NCBI RefSeq assembly: GCF_041146875.1
Contig: NZ_JBFRXP010000001.1
Coordinates: 302,987-366,986 of the forward strand
Origin: Igneacidithiobacillus sp041146875
GTDB lineage: Bacteria; Pseudomonadota; Gammaproteobacteria; Acidithiobacillales; Acidithiobacillaceae
DNA: 64,000 bases
Reading direction: 5' to 3'
Part shown: in pieces, positions 18,249-27,361 of the stretch
How the letters are laid out: the number at the start of each line of letters is the position of its first letter
Numbering within the stretch: position 1 is the stretch's first letter
Program-made: the position numbers and the translations under genes
The notes under the pieces: model-generated
Databases searched by the model: none
The model's input: only the letters and a program-made list of their open reading frames with translations
Told to the model about the DNA's origin: nothing

Positions 18249-19463
18249 ATGACCAGCATCATCCGCGAGGAAACGGTGGCACACCGCCAGCCGGAAAAGA
18301 CAACGCGTTTCGATGTGCTTGGAGCTATCAGCGTCTCGCATTTTCTCAATGATAGTATTCAATCGCTGATGCTGGCGGTATATCCCCTCTTCCGCAGCAA
18401 TTTTCATCTGAGTTTTGCGGAAATCGGTTTGATCACTTTGGCCTATCAGTTGACTGCCTCTATCATTCAACCACTGGTGGGACGCTACACCGATCGCCAC
18501 CCGTTGCCCTGGTCTTTGCCGGTGGGCATGGTCTCGACTTTTGCCGGGCTTTTATTGTTGTCCATTGCACCGAACTACCTCATTTTGCTTCTTGCCGCTG
18601 CCTTGGTGGGCTTGGGCTCTTCGGTGTTCCATCCCGAGTCGTCGCGGGTCGCACGCATGGCCTCGGGCGGGCGCTTTGGTCTGGCACAATCGATTTTTCA
18701 GGTAGGTGGTAATGTCGGCACAGCGGTCGGCCCTTTGCTCGCCGCTTTTTTGGTGATGCCAAATGGGCAACAGAGCCTTTCGTGGTTTTCGCTCTTCGCT
18801 TTGGCAGCGATCGTGATTCTGAGCTTTGTTGGGCGCTGGTATCAACACCAACACCGGCAACCCAAAAAAGCGCAGGTGATTGATGCGCCGATGCTGCCAA
18901 AGGGGTTGGTGCGGCGCAGCATGGTCATTTTGGTGACCTTGATGTTTTCCAAGTTCGTTTATCTAACGAGCATTAGCAGTTACCTGATCTTTTATTTAAT
19001 GCATCGCTTTGCCATTCCCGTACGCGAGGCACAATTGCATCTATTTATTTTCCTTGCGGCGGTGGCAGCGGGCACCCTGCTCGGCGGCCCGATCGGGGAC
19101 CGTATCGGGCGCAAGCGAGTGATCTGGGTATCGCTGCTCGGTATCGCCCCCTTTACCCTCGCCCTTCCCTATGTGGGCCTGACGCTCAGTGCCTTCCTGA
19201 CGGTGATCATTGGCTTCCTGCTCGCGTCGGCATTTCCGGCCATCGTCGTCTATGCCCAGGAGTTGGTACCCGGCAAGGTAGGTACGATCTCCGGTCTGTT
19301 TTTTGGTTTGGCCTTCGGTTTGGGTGGCATCGGTGCTGCGGTTCTCGGGCAGCTGGCTGACCTTTGGGGCATCGACACGGTGTATCAGATCTGCTCATTC
19401 TTGCCGCTTCTGGGCATATTCGCTGCCTTCCTGCCGCATCGACCGCAGGAATACGCGGTCTAG
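18249..19463 (+). CDS. MFS efflux protein, fosmidomycin-resistance (Fsr) type
   Basis: A 404-residue, 12-helix inner-membrane permease. The N-terminal segment VSHFLNDSIQSLMLAVYPLF, the VGLGSSVFHPESSRVAR loop and the LGGPIGDRIGRKRVIW loop are characteristic of the Fsr family, named for export of fosmidomycin, an inhibitor of the MEP pathway. Other Fsr members move different small molecules, so the substrate is not proven. The gene is divergent from xseB-ispA-dxs, which encodes part of the MEP pathway, an arrangement noted in the findings. Confidence 0.85.
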   Translation: MTSIIREETVAHRQPEKTTRFDVLGAISVSHFLNDSIQSLMLAVYPLFRSNFHLSFAEIGLITLAYQLTASIIQPLVGRYTDRHPLPWSLPVGMVSTFAGLLLLSIAPNYLILLLAAALVGLGSSVFHPESSRVARMASGGRFGLAQSIFQVGGNVGTAVGPLLAAFLVMPNGQQSLSWFSLFALAAIVILSFVGRWYQHQHRQPKKAQVIDAPMLPKGLVRRSMVILVTLMFSKFVYLTSISSYLIFYLMHRFAIPVREAQLHLFIFLAAVAAGTLLGGPIGDRIGRKRVIWVSLLGIAPFTLALPYVGLTLSAFLTVIIGFLLASAFPAIVVYAQELVPGKVGTISGLFFGLAFGLGGIGAAVLGQLADLWGIDTVYQICSFLPLLGIFAAFLPHRPQEYAV

Positions 19464-19521
19464 GGTAAGTACAAATCCCTGATATACTCCGCAGGCCCAT
19501 TGGACACGACACGAGGAACCC

Positions 19522-20211
19522 ATGGCTCTGGCCATTTTCGATCTCGATAACACCCTGCTCGCCGGGGATTCCGATCACGCTTGGCTGGAATTTTTGAGCA
19601 CCCTGGGCATCGTCGATGGCGAGGAGCTGCGCAAAGCGAACGATCGCTATTACCGCGCTTATATGGATGGCAAACTGGACATGGGTGATTTTCTGCGCTT
19701 CGTTTTGGCGCCGATGGCCGCCCATCCGCGCCGTCAACTGGACGAGTGGCATAGCCAGTACATGAAGGAACGGGTTCTACCGATGATTACCGATGCCTCA
19801 CGCGCTCTGGTACACAAACATGCCGAAGCTGGAGACACGCTCCTGATCATCACCGCGACCAATCGTTTTGTAACAGGCCCCATTGCCGTGGAATTAGGGG
19901 TGCCGACCCTTTTGGCCACCGAAGCCGAGTGTGATGACAACGGCGAGTTCACCGGGCGCAGCTACGGCATCCCCTGTTTTCAGGCTGGCAAGGTGGAACG
20001 ATTACGGCAATGGCTGAGCGCTCGGGGCTTGCCCTGGGAAGAAAGCCTGGCTACGGCGCACTTTTACAGTGACTCGCACAACGATCTGCCGTTATTGGAG
20101 TTGGTGGGCAATCCGGTGGCTGTCGATCCCGACCAGACCCTCGCGGCGACGGCGCGGGAACGGGGCTGGCCGATCCTTAGTCTGCATGGGCCCTGTCATC
20201 CACTGAACTAG
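19522..20211 (+). CDS. HAD-IB family phosphatase
   Basis: A 229-residue cytosolic haloacid-dehalogenase phosphatase. Motif I is FDLDNTLL with the nucleophile Asp7 and general acid Asp9. The conserved Lys lies near GKVERLRQW, and motif III is YSDSHNDLPLLELV. This matches the SerB-like HAD-IB subfamily whose members dephosphorylate phosphoserine, histidinol phosphate or lysophospholipids; the exact substrate is unknown. Its 3' end overlaps the convergent smc gene by 35 bp. A TATACT hexamer about 35 bp upstream may be its -10. Confidence 0.85.
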   Translation: MALAIFDLDNTLLAGDSDHAWLEFLSTLGIVDGEELRKANDRYYRAYMDGKLDMGDFLRFVLAPMAAHPRRQLDEWHSQYMKERVLPMITDASRALVHKHAEAGDTLLIITATNRFVTGPIAVELGVPTLLATEAECDDNGEFTGRSYGIPCFQAGKVERLRQWLSARGLPWEESLATAHFYSDSHNDLPLLELVGNPVAVDPDQTLAATARERGWPILSLHGPCHPLN

Positions 20212-23200
20212 CATCTTCCTCATCAAGGAACTCTGCGACATCCACCGGGACGATACTGGAGATTCCGGGCTCGATCATCGTTACCCCTACCAGCTGCTCT
20301 GCTACCTGCAACGTGAGTTGCCGATGGCTGATGAGCAGGAACTGGGTTTCTCGCGCCAACGCACGAAGAAGGCGACAAAAACGCTCGATATTGGCGTCAT
20401 CAAGGGGTGCATCGACCTCGTCGAGGATGCAAAATGGCGCTGGGTTCAGCGCAAAAATGGCGAAGACCAAAGCGATGGCGGTCAGGGCCTTTTCGCCACC
20501 CGAAAGTTGTTGCAAGGTGCCGTTGCGTTTTCCTGGCGGTTGGGCACGCAGCAGCATACCAGCATTCAGGGGGTCACCCGAACAGCGCTCCAGCGTCGCG
20601 ACGCCGCCACCGAACAGTTCGGCAAAGTATTGTTGCAATCCGCGATTGACGTGATCCAAAGTATGCTGAAAGCGTTCTAGCGTTTCAGCATCCATCGCCG
20701 CCATGGCGCTTTCCAGACTCAGCAACGCTTGGTCGACATCTGTCAGCTGCTCAGCAAGGTCACCCTGACGTCCTTGCAGCTCAGCGAGCTCTTCTTCCGC
20801 TGCCAGATTGATGTTGCCCATACGGGCGATGGCAACCTGTAGGCGCTGCAATTCCATGGCAGGCTGGGCGTCTTCCGGCATTGAGCCAGGATTTTCTCCC
20901 AATATGTCCGCCAGTTCCTGGGCCTTCACCAGGAGTTCCTGGCGGCGTTCCTCCAGGTGCGCAAGCTCTGCTTCCCGTGTGGCCCGTTCCACCTCCCCCT
21001 GCCGTTGTTTGTATTGCAAGCTTTGCCGTTTTTGGTCGAGGGTTTGCTGCTGCTGACGCAGGTTCTCGCCCTGCGTTTGTAACACCGCGAGCTGTTGTTG
21101 GGCGCTACTGCGGCGCGTTGCCGAGAGACTGCGACGTTCCTCTGCCGCGGGCAGCGCTGCCTGCCAGTTTTCCCAGGCAGTATCCAGCTCTGCCAGCATT
21201 TGTACGGCACGCTGTTTTTCGGCTTCCAGATTTTGCAGGCGTTCGGCTGCGCCTGCTTGCTCGTTCTCTAGACGCTGCCGCTCTAATGCTGATCGCTGCC
21301 CTTCGTCGCGCAGGCGGCCAAAGCGTTGCCGTTGTTCTTGTTGCTCACGGCGCCGTTCATCAAGAGTGCGGCGCGCCTCTTGTTCTTGTTGGCGCAGTCC
21401 AGGCTCGCGTGCTCGCTGGCGTTGTAGTTCTTCGTCCAGTCCCGCGCGTCGCTGGCGAAGCTGTTCCAGCTCTCCATCTAGACGCTCGCGCTCTTCCCGC
21501 TCCGCCGCGACGCGTTGTTCCTCGGCTGCAAGTGTGCTCTCCCACTGCACAAGTTTTTCTCGTGCTTGGGTCAATTCGCGTTGCACATTTTGCGCCTTGC
21601 GGCGTAGATCCTGTTCTTGATTACGCGCCTGCGCCAGACGCTCGCGGGTACCGCGCAACTCCGCCTCGCGCTCTTGTACTTGGCGCTCCAGATCTGGCAG
21701 CGCAGCAACGACTTCTTGCAATTCACGCTGCACGCGTAACCAGCTACTCGTGTCCTCTTCCGCTCCCAAACGCCACAGGCTATTGGCAGAGAGCAACTCA
21801 CCCTGAGGGGTGATCCAGTGTTCTCCCGCTTGCAACTCACCGACGCGCGCGACGGCAGAGATGAGATCTGAGCAACAGCGCAGTCCCCAAAACCAGGGCA
21901 AGAGCGCGTCCCGCCAGGTATTCGCTAGGTGTATACGATGCCAGAGGAAATCCTCGGGGATTTGCGCGGAATGCAGCCCCTCGCCAGCCCAGAGCCAACT
22001 GCCGACTCCGTCTGGCAACGCGGTAGATTCGGCGAGGATGGCGTGCAAGCGATCGCCAAGCACCAGTTCTACGGCACGCTCCCAGTCCGGGTCGACCGCT
22101 AGTATGCTGCTCAATGCCTTGCCCTCGCTGTCTGGCCAGCTCTTTTGTAAGCCTTGCAATAATCGTTGCAGGGCAGACTGTTGGGCACGACCGCGTTGCA
22201 ACGCATCGCGCAGCTTTTGCCATTCTCCTTGCTGGCTTTCGATTGCCGTGGACAAACCCGTAACCGTTTCCTCGCTAAGCAGCAGTTCGCTCTGCAAGTG
22301 CGCTTCCTCTGCGGCGGCAATTTGTACACGTTCCTGTCGCTGCACCAATTCTTCCGGTGCTGGTGCAGGGCGATTACCGATGCGGCTACGGCGCTGCTCC
22401 ATTTCCGTGATGCGCGGTTGCAATTCGCGCCACTGCGCCTCTTGCACTTCGAGCTGCCGCCGCCAGTCCTGCATTTTGTCGCGGAGGGTACTTTGTGCGC
22501 TCTCTGCCTCCTGCACCGCCTGCTCTACAACCTCGCGTCCGGTGCGTAGTTGCTTTTCTTCATCTGCCCGCGCCCGATCTCGCTCCTGTAGGGCCTGCAA
22601 GCGGCTTTGCGCCTCCTGCAACTGACGGGTTCGCCGCTCTTTTTCTTCGCTGGCGCGCGCCTGGCGTTCCTGCTCTTCCTTACGCGCCCGTTCCAAGCGC
22701 TTGCCATCTTCTTGTAAACGTTGCCAGTCTTGCTCGGCTATCGTCTGTTCGGCTTGCGCCGCGTATTGCTCTGCCTGCGCTTCGCGCAAATATTCTTCCT
22801 GTTCGCCAAGCCCGTTGCGCAGAGTATCCAGCGCAACATGCAATCGGGTTTCTTCTTCTTGCAGGGACTGCAACTGCGTGGCACCTGTCGTCAATTTTTC
22901 CTGCAACTGGCCGTGCTCAGACTCCAGGGAGTTCAAACGGGCAACCAGCTCCCACCACTGCCAGCGCCGTTCTTCTGCGCGCAACTCCCGTAGCTTACGC
23001 GCTTGTTCCGCTTGTCGGGTCAGACGCTGAAATTGCTGCTCCATTTCACCGTGAATGTCACGCAAGCGTTGTAAATGTTCCCGCGTTTCGGCAATGCGCT
23101 GCTCGGTTTCGCGCCGTCGTTCCTTGTAGCGACTGATGCCGCCGGCCTCTTCGAGCATGGCGCGCAAATCTTCTGGCCGGCTTTCAATAATACGCCCAAT

Positions 23201-23644
23201 CGTGCCTTGTTCGATGATGGCATAGCTGCTGGCGCCGAGGCCGGTACCGAGGAAGAGGTCGCCAACATCGCGCCGGCGACAGCGGGCATCGTTGATGCGA
23301 TATTGGCTGTCGCCATCGCGGGTGAGTTTGCGTTGAACGCGAATTTCGGCAGTGGCAGTCCATGGAGCTGGAGCTTGGCCTGAAGCATTGTTAAATAAGA
23401 GTTCGACAACCGCCTGCTGCGCTGGCGAACGATTGGCAGAACCGTTGGAAATCACATCGGCCATGGCGCCGCCTCGTAGCTGGCGCGCCGAGGATTCGCC
23501 CAGCACCCAGCGAATGGCATCGATGATGTTGGACTTGCCGCAACCGTTCGGCCCAACAATGACCAGCGGATTGCGCTGAACGTCGATGCGGGTCGCGTTA
23601 CGGAAGGATTTGAAACCGTGCAGGTGGATGGCAGAGAGACGCAT
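20177..23644 (-). CDS. smc: Chromosome partition protein Smc
   Basis: Condenses and organises the chromosome as an ABC-type ATPase dimer with ScpA and ScpB. The 1155-residue protein has an N-terminal head with Walker A GPNGCGKSNIIDAIRW (about 32-47), a long Arg/Gln/Glu-rich coiled coil, a central hinge (about 500-650), a second coil, and a C-terminal head with LSGGEKALTAIALVFAIF and the FCILDEVDAPLDDANI Walker B. Several long open frames on the opposite strand here are artefacts of its coiled-coil composition. It is divergent from queF. Confidence 0.95.
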   Translation of the reverse strand: MRLSAIHLHGFKSFRNATRIDVQRNPLVIVGPNGCGKSNIIDAIRWVLGESSARQLRGGAMADVISNGSANRSPAQQAVVELLFNNASGQAPAPWTATAEIRVQRKLTRDGDSQYRINDARCRRRDVGDLFLGTGLGASSYAIIEQGTIGRIIESRPEDLRAMLEEAGGISRYKERRRETEQRIAETREHLQRLRDIHGEMEQQFQRLTRQAEQARKLRELRAEERRWQWWELVARLNSLESEHGQLQEKLTTGATQLQSLQEEETRLHVALDTLRNGLGEQEEYLREAQAEQYAAQAEQTIAEQDWQRLQEDGKRLERARKEEQERQARASEEKERRTRQLQEAQSRLQALQERDRARADEEKQLRTGREVVEQAVQEAESAQSTLRDKMQDWRRQLEVQEAQWRELQPRITEMEQRRSRIGNRPAPAPEELVQRQERVQIAAAEEAHLQSELLLSEETVTGLSTAIESQQGEWQKLRDALQRGRAQQSALQRLLQGLQKSWPDSEGKALSSILAVDPDWERAVELVLGDRLHAILAESTALPDGVGSWLWAGEGLHSAQIPEDFLWHRIHLANTWRDALLPWFWGLRCCSDLISAVARVGELQAGEHWITPQGELLSANSLWRLGAEEDTSSWLRVQRELQEVVAALPDLERQVQEREAELRGTRERLAQARNQEQDLRRKAQNVQRELTQAREKLVQWESTLAAEEQRVAAEREERERLDGELEQLRQRRAGLDEELQRQRAREPGLRQQEQEARRTLDERRREQQEQRQRFGRLRDEGQRSALERQRLENEQAGAAERLQNLEAEKQRAVQMLAELDTAWENWQAALPAAEERRSLSATRRSSAQQQLAVLQTQGENLRQQQQTLDQKRQSLQYKQRQGEVERATREAELAHLEERRQELLVKAQELADILGENPGSMPEDAQPAMELQRLQVAIARMGNINLAAEEELAELQGRQGDLAEQLTDVDQALLSLESAMAAMDAETLERFQHTLDHVNRGLQQYFAELFGGGVATLERCSGDPLNAGMLLRAQPPGKRNGTLQQLSGGEKALTAIALVFAIFALNPAPFCILDEVDAPLDDANIERFCRLLRALARETQFLLISHRQLTLQVAEQLVGVTMIEPGISSIVPVDVAEFLDEEDASSVDDRAHAD

Positions 23645-23699
23645 GGGCGCCGTTTTTTGCTATGATGGTGGCTGAGCGCATTATCTTGAGGAGAACTTG

Positions 23700-24125
23700 A
23701 TGCCCAGTCAACCGAGCCGCGATTTGCAGAGCTTTCCCAACCCGCAGCCGCAACGCGATTACCTGGTGCATATGGACCTGCCGGAATTCACCTGCCTCTG
23801 CCCACTCACGGGGCAGCCGGACTTTGCCCATTTTCTTCTCGATTTCATCCCCGACCAGCGCAATGTGGAGCTGAAGTCCCTGAAGCTGTATCTGTGGAGC
23901 TTTCGTGACGAGGGGGCATTTCACGAGGCCTTGACTAACCGCATCGCCGACGAGCTCGTGCAGATGTTGGAGCCGCGCTACTTGCGCTTGCTGGGGCGCT
24001 GGTATGTGCGCGGGGGGATCAGTACTGACGTGTTGGTGGAACATCGTCAACCTGGCTGGAACAACGCTTCGCTGCTTATGCAGTTGGGACCGGCGCCGTG
24101 GACGCGTCATCAACCGGGGTATTGA
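23700..24125 (+). CDS. queF: NADPH-dependent 7-cyano-7-deazaguanine reductase
   Basis: Reduces preQ0 to preQ1 in queuosine tRNA-modification synthesis. The 141-residue unimodular form has the catalytic Cys34 and Asp41 in TCLCPLTGQPDF and the QueF motif ELKSLKLYLWSFRDEGAFHE. ATG 23700 has GAGGAG 7 bp upstream; a TTG directly before it is an alternative. Its end overlaps the convergent VanX-like gene by 50 bp. Confidence 0.93.
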   Translation: MPSQPSRDLQSFPNPQPQRDYLVHMDLPEFTCLCPLTGQPDFAHFLLDFIPDQRNVELKSLKLYLWSFRDEGAFHEALTNRIADELVQMLEPRYLRLLGRWYVRGGISTDVLVEHRQPGWNNASLLMQLGPAPWTRHQPGY

Positions 24126-24867
24126 TGCGCCCATAACGGGCCACCGACTGCCCCATCCGCCAGGCCCAGAGCTGGTCGCCCAGGGAAAAATGCCACCACT
24201 CGCCGGGGTGCTGGGCAAAGCTCTGTCCCTGTAGGGCGTCGCGGAGCCAGACACGATGTTGCTGCCACTGGGCCTCGGGGCTGCCGGGTGGGGCATCGGC
24301 AAAATAAGCGGGCTCGGCGCGGTCGGTAAAGTCGTCCACGGGTCCGCCCATGGGGATTTCGTTGCCCTGAGCATCCACTAGGGTACAGTCCAGTGCGGCC
24401 CCCGTGCTGTGGGGAGGCGGATGGGCTGGGTCGGGGTTGGCTATCCCCCAAAAGCGATACACCCTAGGGGCCAATTGGGCGTAGAGCGCGGGGTCCTGCG
24501 TCGCCAGGGCCTCGGGGTTGGGGTAGCCGTCCAGATCTTGGGCGCACCCCAGGGCCGCAGCCTCGGCGCGAAACTGTCGCCAGACCATAAAGGCCTGCAC
24601 TGCCAGGGGGCGCCAGGCATCGAAAATCGCAATCCGCCAACCTGGCTGCACCTGCATCAGAGTCGTCTGGGCCGCCTCCAGGGCCTGCACCGCCCCGGCG
24701 CGCAAAAACCACGGCGACTGCCCGTGGTAGGGGGCACCAGCGGCCTCATAGGGGTGGGGCAACAGGCGTGGAAAGTGCTGGGGAATCTCTACCAGGGGTT
24801 CGCCGCTCTCCACGATGGGGATTTGCCCGTAGGCGGGGTGAATGCCTGCACTATCCTCCTCAAGCAC
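24076..24867 (-). CDS. VanX/DdpX-like D-alanyl-D-alanine dipeptidase (M15D)
   Basis: A 263-residue zinc dipeptidase-like protein. The zinc-site motifs of the family are visible: HSTGAALDCTLVD (His and Asp ligands) and EWWHF with the catalytic Glu and third His ligand; FDAWRP is the conserved Arg loop. Such enzymes split D-Ala-D-Ala for reuse of D-alanine. It directly follows a DadA-like D-amino acid dehydrogenase, so together they could catabolise D-alanyl peptides from cell-wall turnover. The start is uncertain: a GTG at 24865-24867 overlapping the dadA stop by 8 bp with a GGAG before it is chosen, and an in-frame ATG exists at 24936 inside dadA. No secretion signal is apparent. Confidence 0.8.
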   Translation of the reverse strand: MLEEDSAGIHPAYGQIPIVESGEPLVEIPQHFPRLLPHPYEAAGAPYHGQSPWFLRAGAVQALEAAQTTLMQVQPGWRIAIFDAWRPLAVQAFMVWRQFRAEAAALGCAQDLDGYPNPEALATQDPALYAQLAPRVYRFWGIANPDPAHPPPHSTGAALDCTLVDAQGNEIPMGGPVDDFTDRAEPAYFADAPPGSPEAQWQQHRVWLRDALQGQSFAQHPGEWWHFSLGDQLWAWRMGQSVARYGRINTPVDDASTAPVPTA

Positions 24868-26113
24868 GAAAACGCTCCGGCCGGTAGGGCAAGGGGTCGA
24901 CAAAGGGATGGGCCTCGTTTTCCAGCATCTGGGCAACCAAGCGCCCCGTGCTCGGCCCCATGGTCAAGCCCTGGTGACAGTGGCCAAAGGCCAGAAAGAG
25001 CCCCGGCTGGCTTTGCAGAGGACCGATAATGGGCAGCATGTCCCCCGTACAGGGGCGGTGGCCCAGCCAGGGTTGCGGGTCCAGGGCTTGGCCCAGACCG
25101 GGATACATCTTGCGGGCGGCGGCCTCGGCCAACTGCAAGGGGCGCAGGGAGGGGGCGTCGTCGCGCCGGGCAAACTCGGCGCCGGTGGTCAGCCGCAATC
25201 CCCGGCGCATGGGGGCGAGGACGTAGCCGCCTTCGCTGTCCAGCACCGGCAGGGGCAAGGCCGTTTCCCCCTGCTGGGTGTAGTGCTGATGGTAGCCGCG
25301 CTTGACGAAGACCGGGGCGTGATAGCCGAAGGGCTTGGTCCAATCCGCCGTCCACGCGCCCATGGTCAAGACCAGCCACGGGGCCTCTCCGCGTTGCTGC
25401 TCACCTTCCACCCGCCAGCCCGCCCCGACCTTATGCAGGCCGCGGATCTCTTCGCGGACAAACTCCCCGCCCCGCTGCTGAAAAGTGCGCAGATAGGCTT
25501 GGGACAAGGCTACCGGCTCGATCAAGGCCAAGGGCTGGGTCCAGTGGATGGCACCGGCAACACCCGTGCGCAACATGGGCAGTTGTGCCTCCAGGGCGGG
25601 GGCATCCCAGACGGCGTAATCGACATCAAAATGCAGGCGCTTGTACGCCGCCGCCTCGCTTTCTGCCTGCCAGTGCCGGGGGTCTTGAAAGAGCTGCACC
25701 CAGCCCCCTGGGCGGTAGAGATCGCTGGCGTCGGTCAGTGCCGCCAGAGCCATGTGGTCTTCCAGACAATGGCGGATGAGGGCGCCGTAATCTTTCGCGG
25801 TGCGCTGCAGGCGGTCGGGGCGGGAACTGCGCCAATAGCGCATGAAGGCCGGAGCCAGGGGCGGCAGGGCCTTCCAGCGATACTGGGCGCGACTGCTGCG
25901 GTTGCCCGCGTAGCGCCAGAGTTCGTGTACGTCCCGCGGGAAAGGCTGGGGGAACACCGCCTCGCGCTGGATCAGCCCGGCATTGCCGTAGGACGTCCCC
26001 TCCCCCGCCGCCTGCCGGTCCCAGAGCTGCACCTGCCAGCCGCGCAACTGCAATTGCAACGCAACGGACAGACCCACAATCCCTGCCCCCACTACCATCA
26101 CGGATTTTGTCAT
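24860..26113 (-). CDS. D-amino acid dehydrogenase-like FAD oxidoreductase
   Basis: A 417-residue FAD-dependent oxidoreductase of the DAO/DadA family. The N-terminal dinucleotide fold VVGAGIVGLSVALQL (residues 6-20) and the C-terminal FAD-contact region GHRPCTGDMLPIIGPL then FLAFGHCHQGLTMGP are typical. It would oxidise D-amino acids to keto acids and pass electrons to the quinone pool. ATG 26111-26113 is used; the open frame reaching 26452 is intergenic and brnT sequence. The GC content here is higher than in flanking genes. Two degraded copies of its 5' end lie at 26841-27189 and 28596-28771. Confidence 0.82.
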   Translation of the reverse strand: MTKSVMVVGAGIVGLSVALQLQLRGWQVQLWDRQAAGEGTSYGNAGLIQREAVFPQPFPRDVHELWRYAGNRSSRAQYRWKALPPLAPAFMRYWRSSRPDRLQRTAKDYGALIRHCLEDHMALAALTDASDLYRPGGWVQLFQDPRHWQAESEAAAYKRLHFDVDYAVWDAPALEAQLPMLRTGVAGAIHWTQPLALIEPVALSQAYLRTFQQRGGEFVREEIRGLHKVGAGWRVEGEQQRGEAPWLVLTMGAWTADWTKPFGYHAPVFVKRGYHQHYTQQGETALPLPVLDSEGGYVLAPMRRGLRLTTGAEFARRDDAPSLRPLQLAEAAARKMYPGLGQALDPQPWLGHRPCTGDMLPIIGPLQSQPGLFLAFGHCHQGLTMGPSTGRLVAQMLENEAHPFVDPLPYRPERFRA

Positions 26114-26190
26114 GGAGATTGCCTCTCGCCCCGTCTGCCCTTGCCCAGCTACAGCATACTGGGGGAAAGGCCTGCTGGCGATAACACCGG
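25895..26190. repeat. dadA 5'-end repeat, copy 1 (intact source)
   Basis: This segment covers the first ~73 codons of the dadA-like gene and 77 bp upstream. The same sequence, about 90% identical by eye, recurs at 26892-27189 and, shorter, at 28596-28771. Similarity to the second copy stops at ATAACACCGG (26181-26190). Confidence 0.8.
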
Positions 26191-26208
26191 GGCCGCTGCG
26201 GAGCGTAG

Positions 26209-26280
26209 CGTAAGACTTTACCGGTGTTGAAGAGATATACTCACCTGAGAGCGGGGGAACTGGCGCAGTTGCTGGGGTGA
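26209..26280 (+). pseudogene. Tyrosine recombinase (integrase) C-terminal remnant
   Basis: A short open stretch ending at TGA 26278-26280 reads LKRYTHLRAGELAQLLG, the typical last helix of phage-type integrases including the nucleophilic Tyr in RYTHL. A stop codon lies just upstream at 26206-26208, so nothing more of the gene remains. It sits exactly between the end of the dadA repeat and brnT, marking an old insertion point. Confidence 0.6.
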
Positions 26281-26287
26281 ATGGGTT

Positions 26288-26569
26288 GTGGTCTATACTT
26301 TCGAGTGGGATACGCGAAAAGCGCAGTCTAACGCCAGAAAACACGGCGTGACGTTTGATGAGGCGAAGACCTGCTTCCACGACCCGTGGCAAATGGCATT
26401 CTATGATCCAGATCATAGCGGCGAAGAGGACAGGGAATTGTTGATTGGACACTCCAACCAGGGCAGGTTACTTCTGGTGAGTTATACGTTACGTGGGGAT
26501 CTGGTGCGGATTATCTCCGCCCGAAAGGCTACGACATCCGAGGAGAATCAGTATGCGCAAGGAATATGA
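26288..26569 (+). CDS. brnT: BrnT family toxin
   Basis: Ribonuclease toxin of a type II toxin-antitoxin pair. The 93-residue protein has the BrnT signature FEWDTRKAQSNARKHGVTF at the start, then a RelE-like core ending in VRIISARKATTSEE. A GTG start at 26288 is used. The following brnA begins 17 bp before this stop. The family represses its own operon through the antitoxin. A mobile-element context (integrase remnant, repeats) is usual for such pairs. Confidence 0.88.
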   Translation: MVYTFEWDTRKAQSNARKHGVTFDEAKTCFHDPWQMAFYDPDHSGEEDRELLIGHSNQGRLLLVSYTLRGDLVRIISARKATTSEENQYAQGI

Positions 26570-26798
26570 TCTGGAGCGATTGATCGTGAAGCGGCGCGGG
26601 CCACTGCCGGGATTGTCCGGCATCCCCGAAGCGCCTGAAGCCGAAATGAATGACAGGGTGCAGGTGACCGTGACCCTGGATCGAGATATTACCGCTTTTT
26701 TTGAAGCGCAGGCTCAACAATCGGGTGCGAGGACGTTCACAACGGCGGTCAATCAGGCCCTCCGTCAATACATTGCCGATTTAGACTCTTGCAATTAG
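26553..26798 (+). CDS. brnA: BrnA family antitoxin
   Basis: An 81-residue protein with a basic, disordered N-terminus and a C-terminal ribbon-helix-helix-like segment (VTVTLDRDITAFFEAQAQQ then TAVNQALRQYI), as in BrnA antitoxins that bind BrnT and the operator. AGGAG at 26541-26545 lies 7 bp before ATG 26553. Overlap with brnT couples translation. The pair looks intact. Confidence 0.85.
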   Translation: MRKEYDLERLIVKRRGPLPGLSGIPEAPEAEMNDRVQVTVTLDRDITAFFEAQAQQSGARTFTTAVNQALRQYIADLDSCN

Positions 26799-26833
26799 GT
26801 CCCGCCTGTGATCTTCCGATACGAATAGCCTTA

Positions 26834-27112
26834 CTATTGGCGGCATCCCGGACCGCGTAATCCACGTCGAAGTGCAGGCGCTTGTACGCCCCTGCTGCGG
26901 TTACCCGCATAGCGCCAGAGCTCCTGCACATCCCGCGGAAAGGGCTGGGGAAACACCGCCTCGCGCTGGATCAGCCCGGCGTTGCCGTAGGAAGTCCCCT
27001 CCCCCGCCGGCTGCCGGTCCCAGAGCTGCACCTGCCAGCCGCGCAACGGCAATTGCAACGCCACGGATAGGCCCACAATCCCTGCCCCCACTACCATCAC
27101 GGATTTTGTCAT
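26834..27112 (-). pseudogene. Truncated copy of dadA-like gene (copy 2)
   Basis: Starts with the same MTKSVMVVGAGIVGLSVALQL as the intact gene and keeps the first ~73 codons (to WRYAGNRS). It then joins directly to the region encoding AYKRLHFDVDYAV, out of frame. About 243 bp of the parent (25652-25894) is missing at the junction near 26891. The upstream sequence is also copied, so the repeat spans 26841-27189. The remaining ORF cannot make a functional oxidase. Confidence 0.8.
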
Positions 27113-27189
27113 GGAGATTGCCTCTCGCCCCGTCTACCCTTGCCCAGCTACAGCATACTGGGGGAAAGGCCTGCTGGCGATAACACCGG
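26841..27189. repeat. dadA 5'-end repeat, copy 2
   Basis: Part 26892-27189 matches 25895-26190 including the upstream region; part 26841-26891 matches 25601-25651. The flank beyond 27190 is unrelated to copy 1. Except for the brnA-side 42 bp, this accounts for the interval from brnA to 27190. The next 170 bp to the methyltransferase stop hold no gene I can support. A segment at 27199-27266 resembles 28268-28340, starting GGTCCCCGTCA and ending CTGCAGGCG in both. Confidence 0.75.
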
Positions 27190-27361
27190 AGGCGGTTAGG
27201 TCCCCGTCAACGGCCTTCCTGAATGTCGAGGATGCCGAGGAAGCGGATGCTGCGACACTGCAGGCGAGCGCAGTAGCGTTGTGCAGCATCTTTCCTCTCC
27301 GTCAAGGATTTTGCCGGAGAGTGCCGTCTGCTGAAGGACATGCATCGACACCGCCCTGCCA

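Noticed and set aside
20881..21813. 310-codon open frame on the plus strand opposite smc
   Set aside because: Low-complexity mirror of the Glu/Arg/Gln-rich coiled coil; no domain, no ribosome site.
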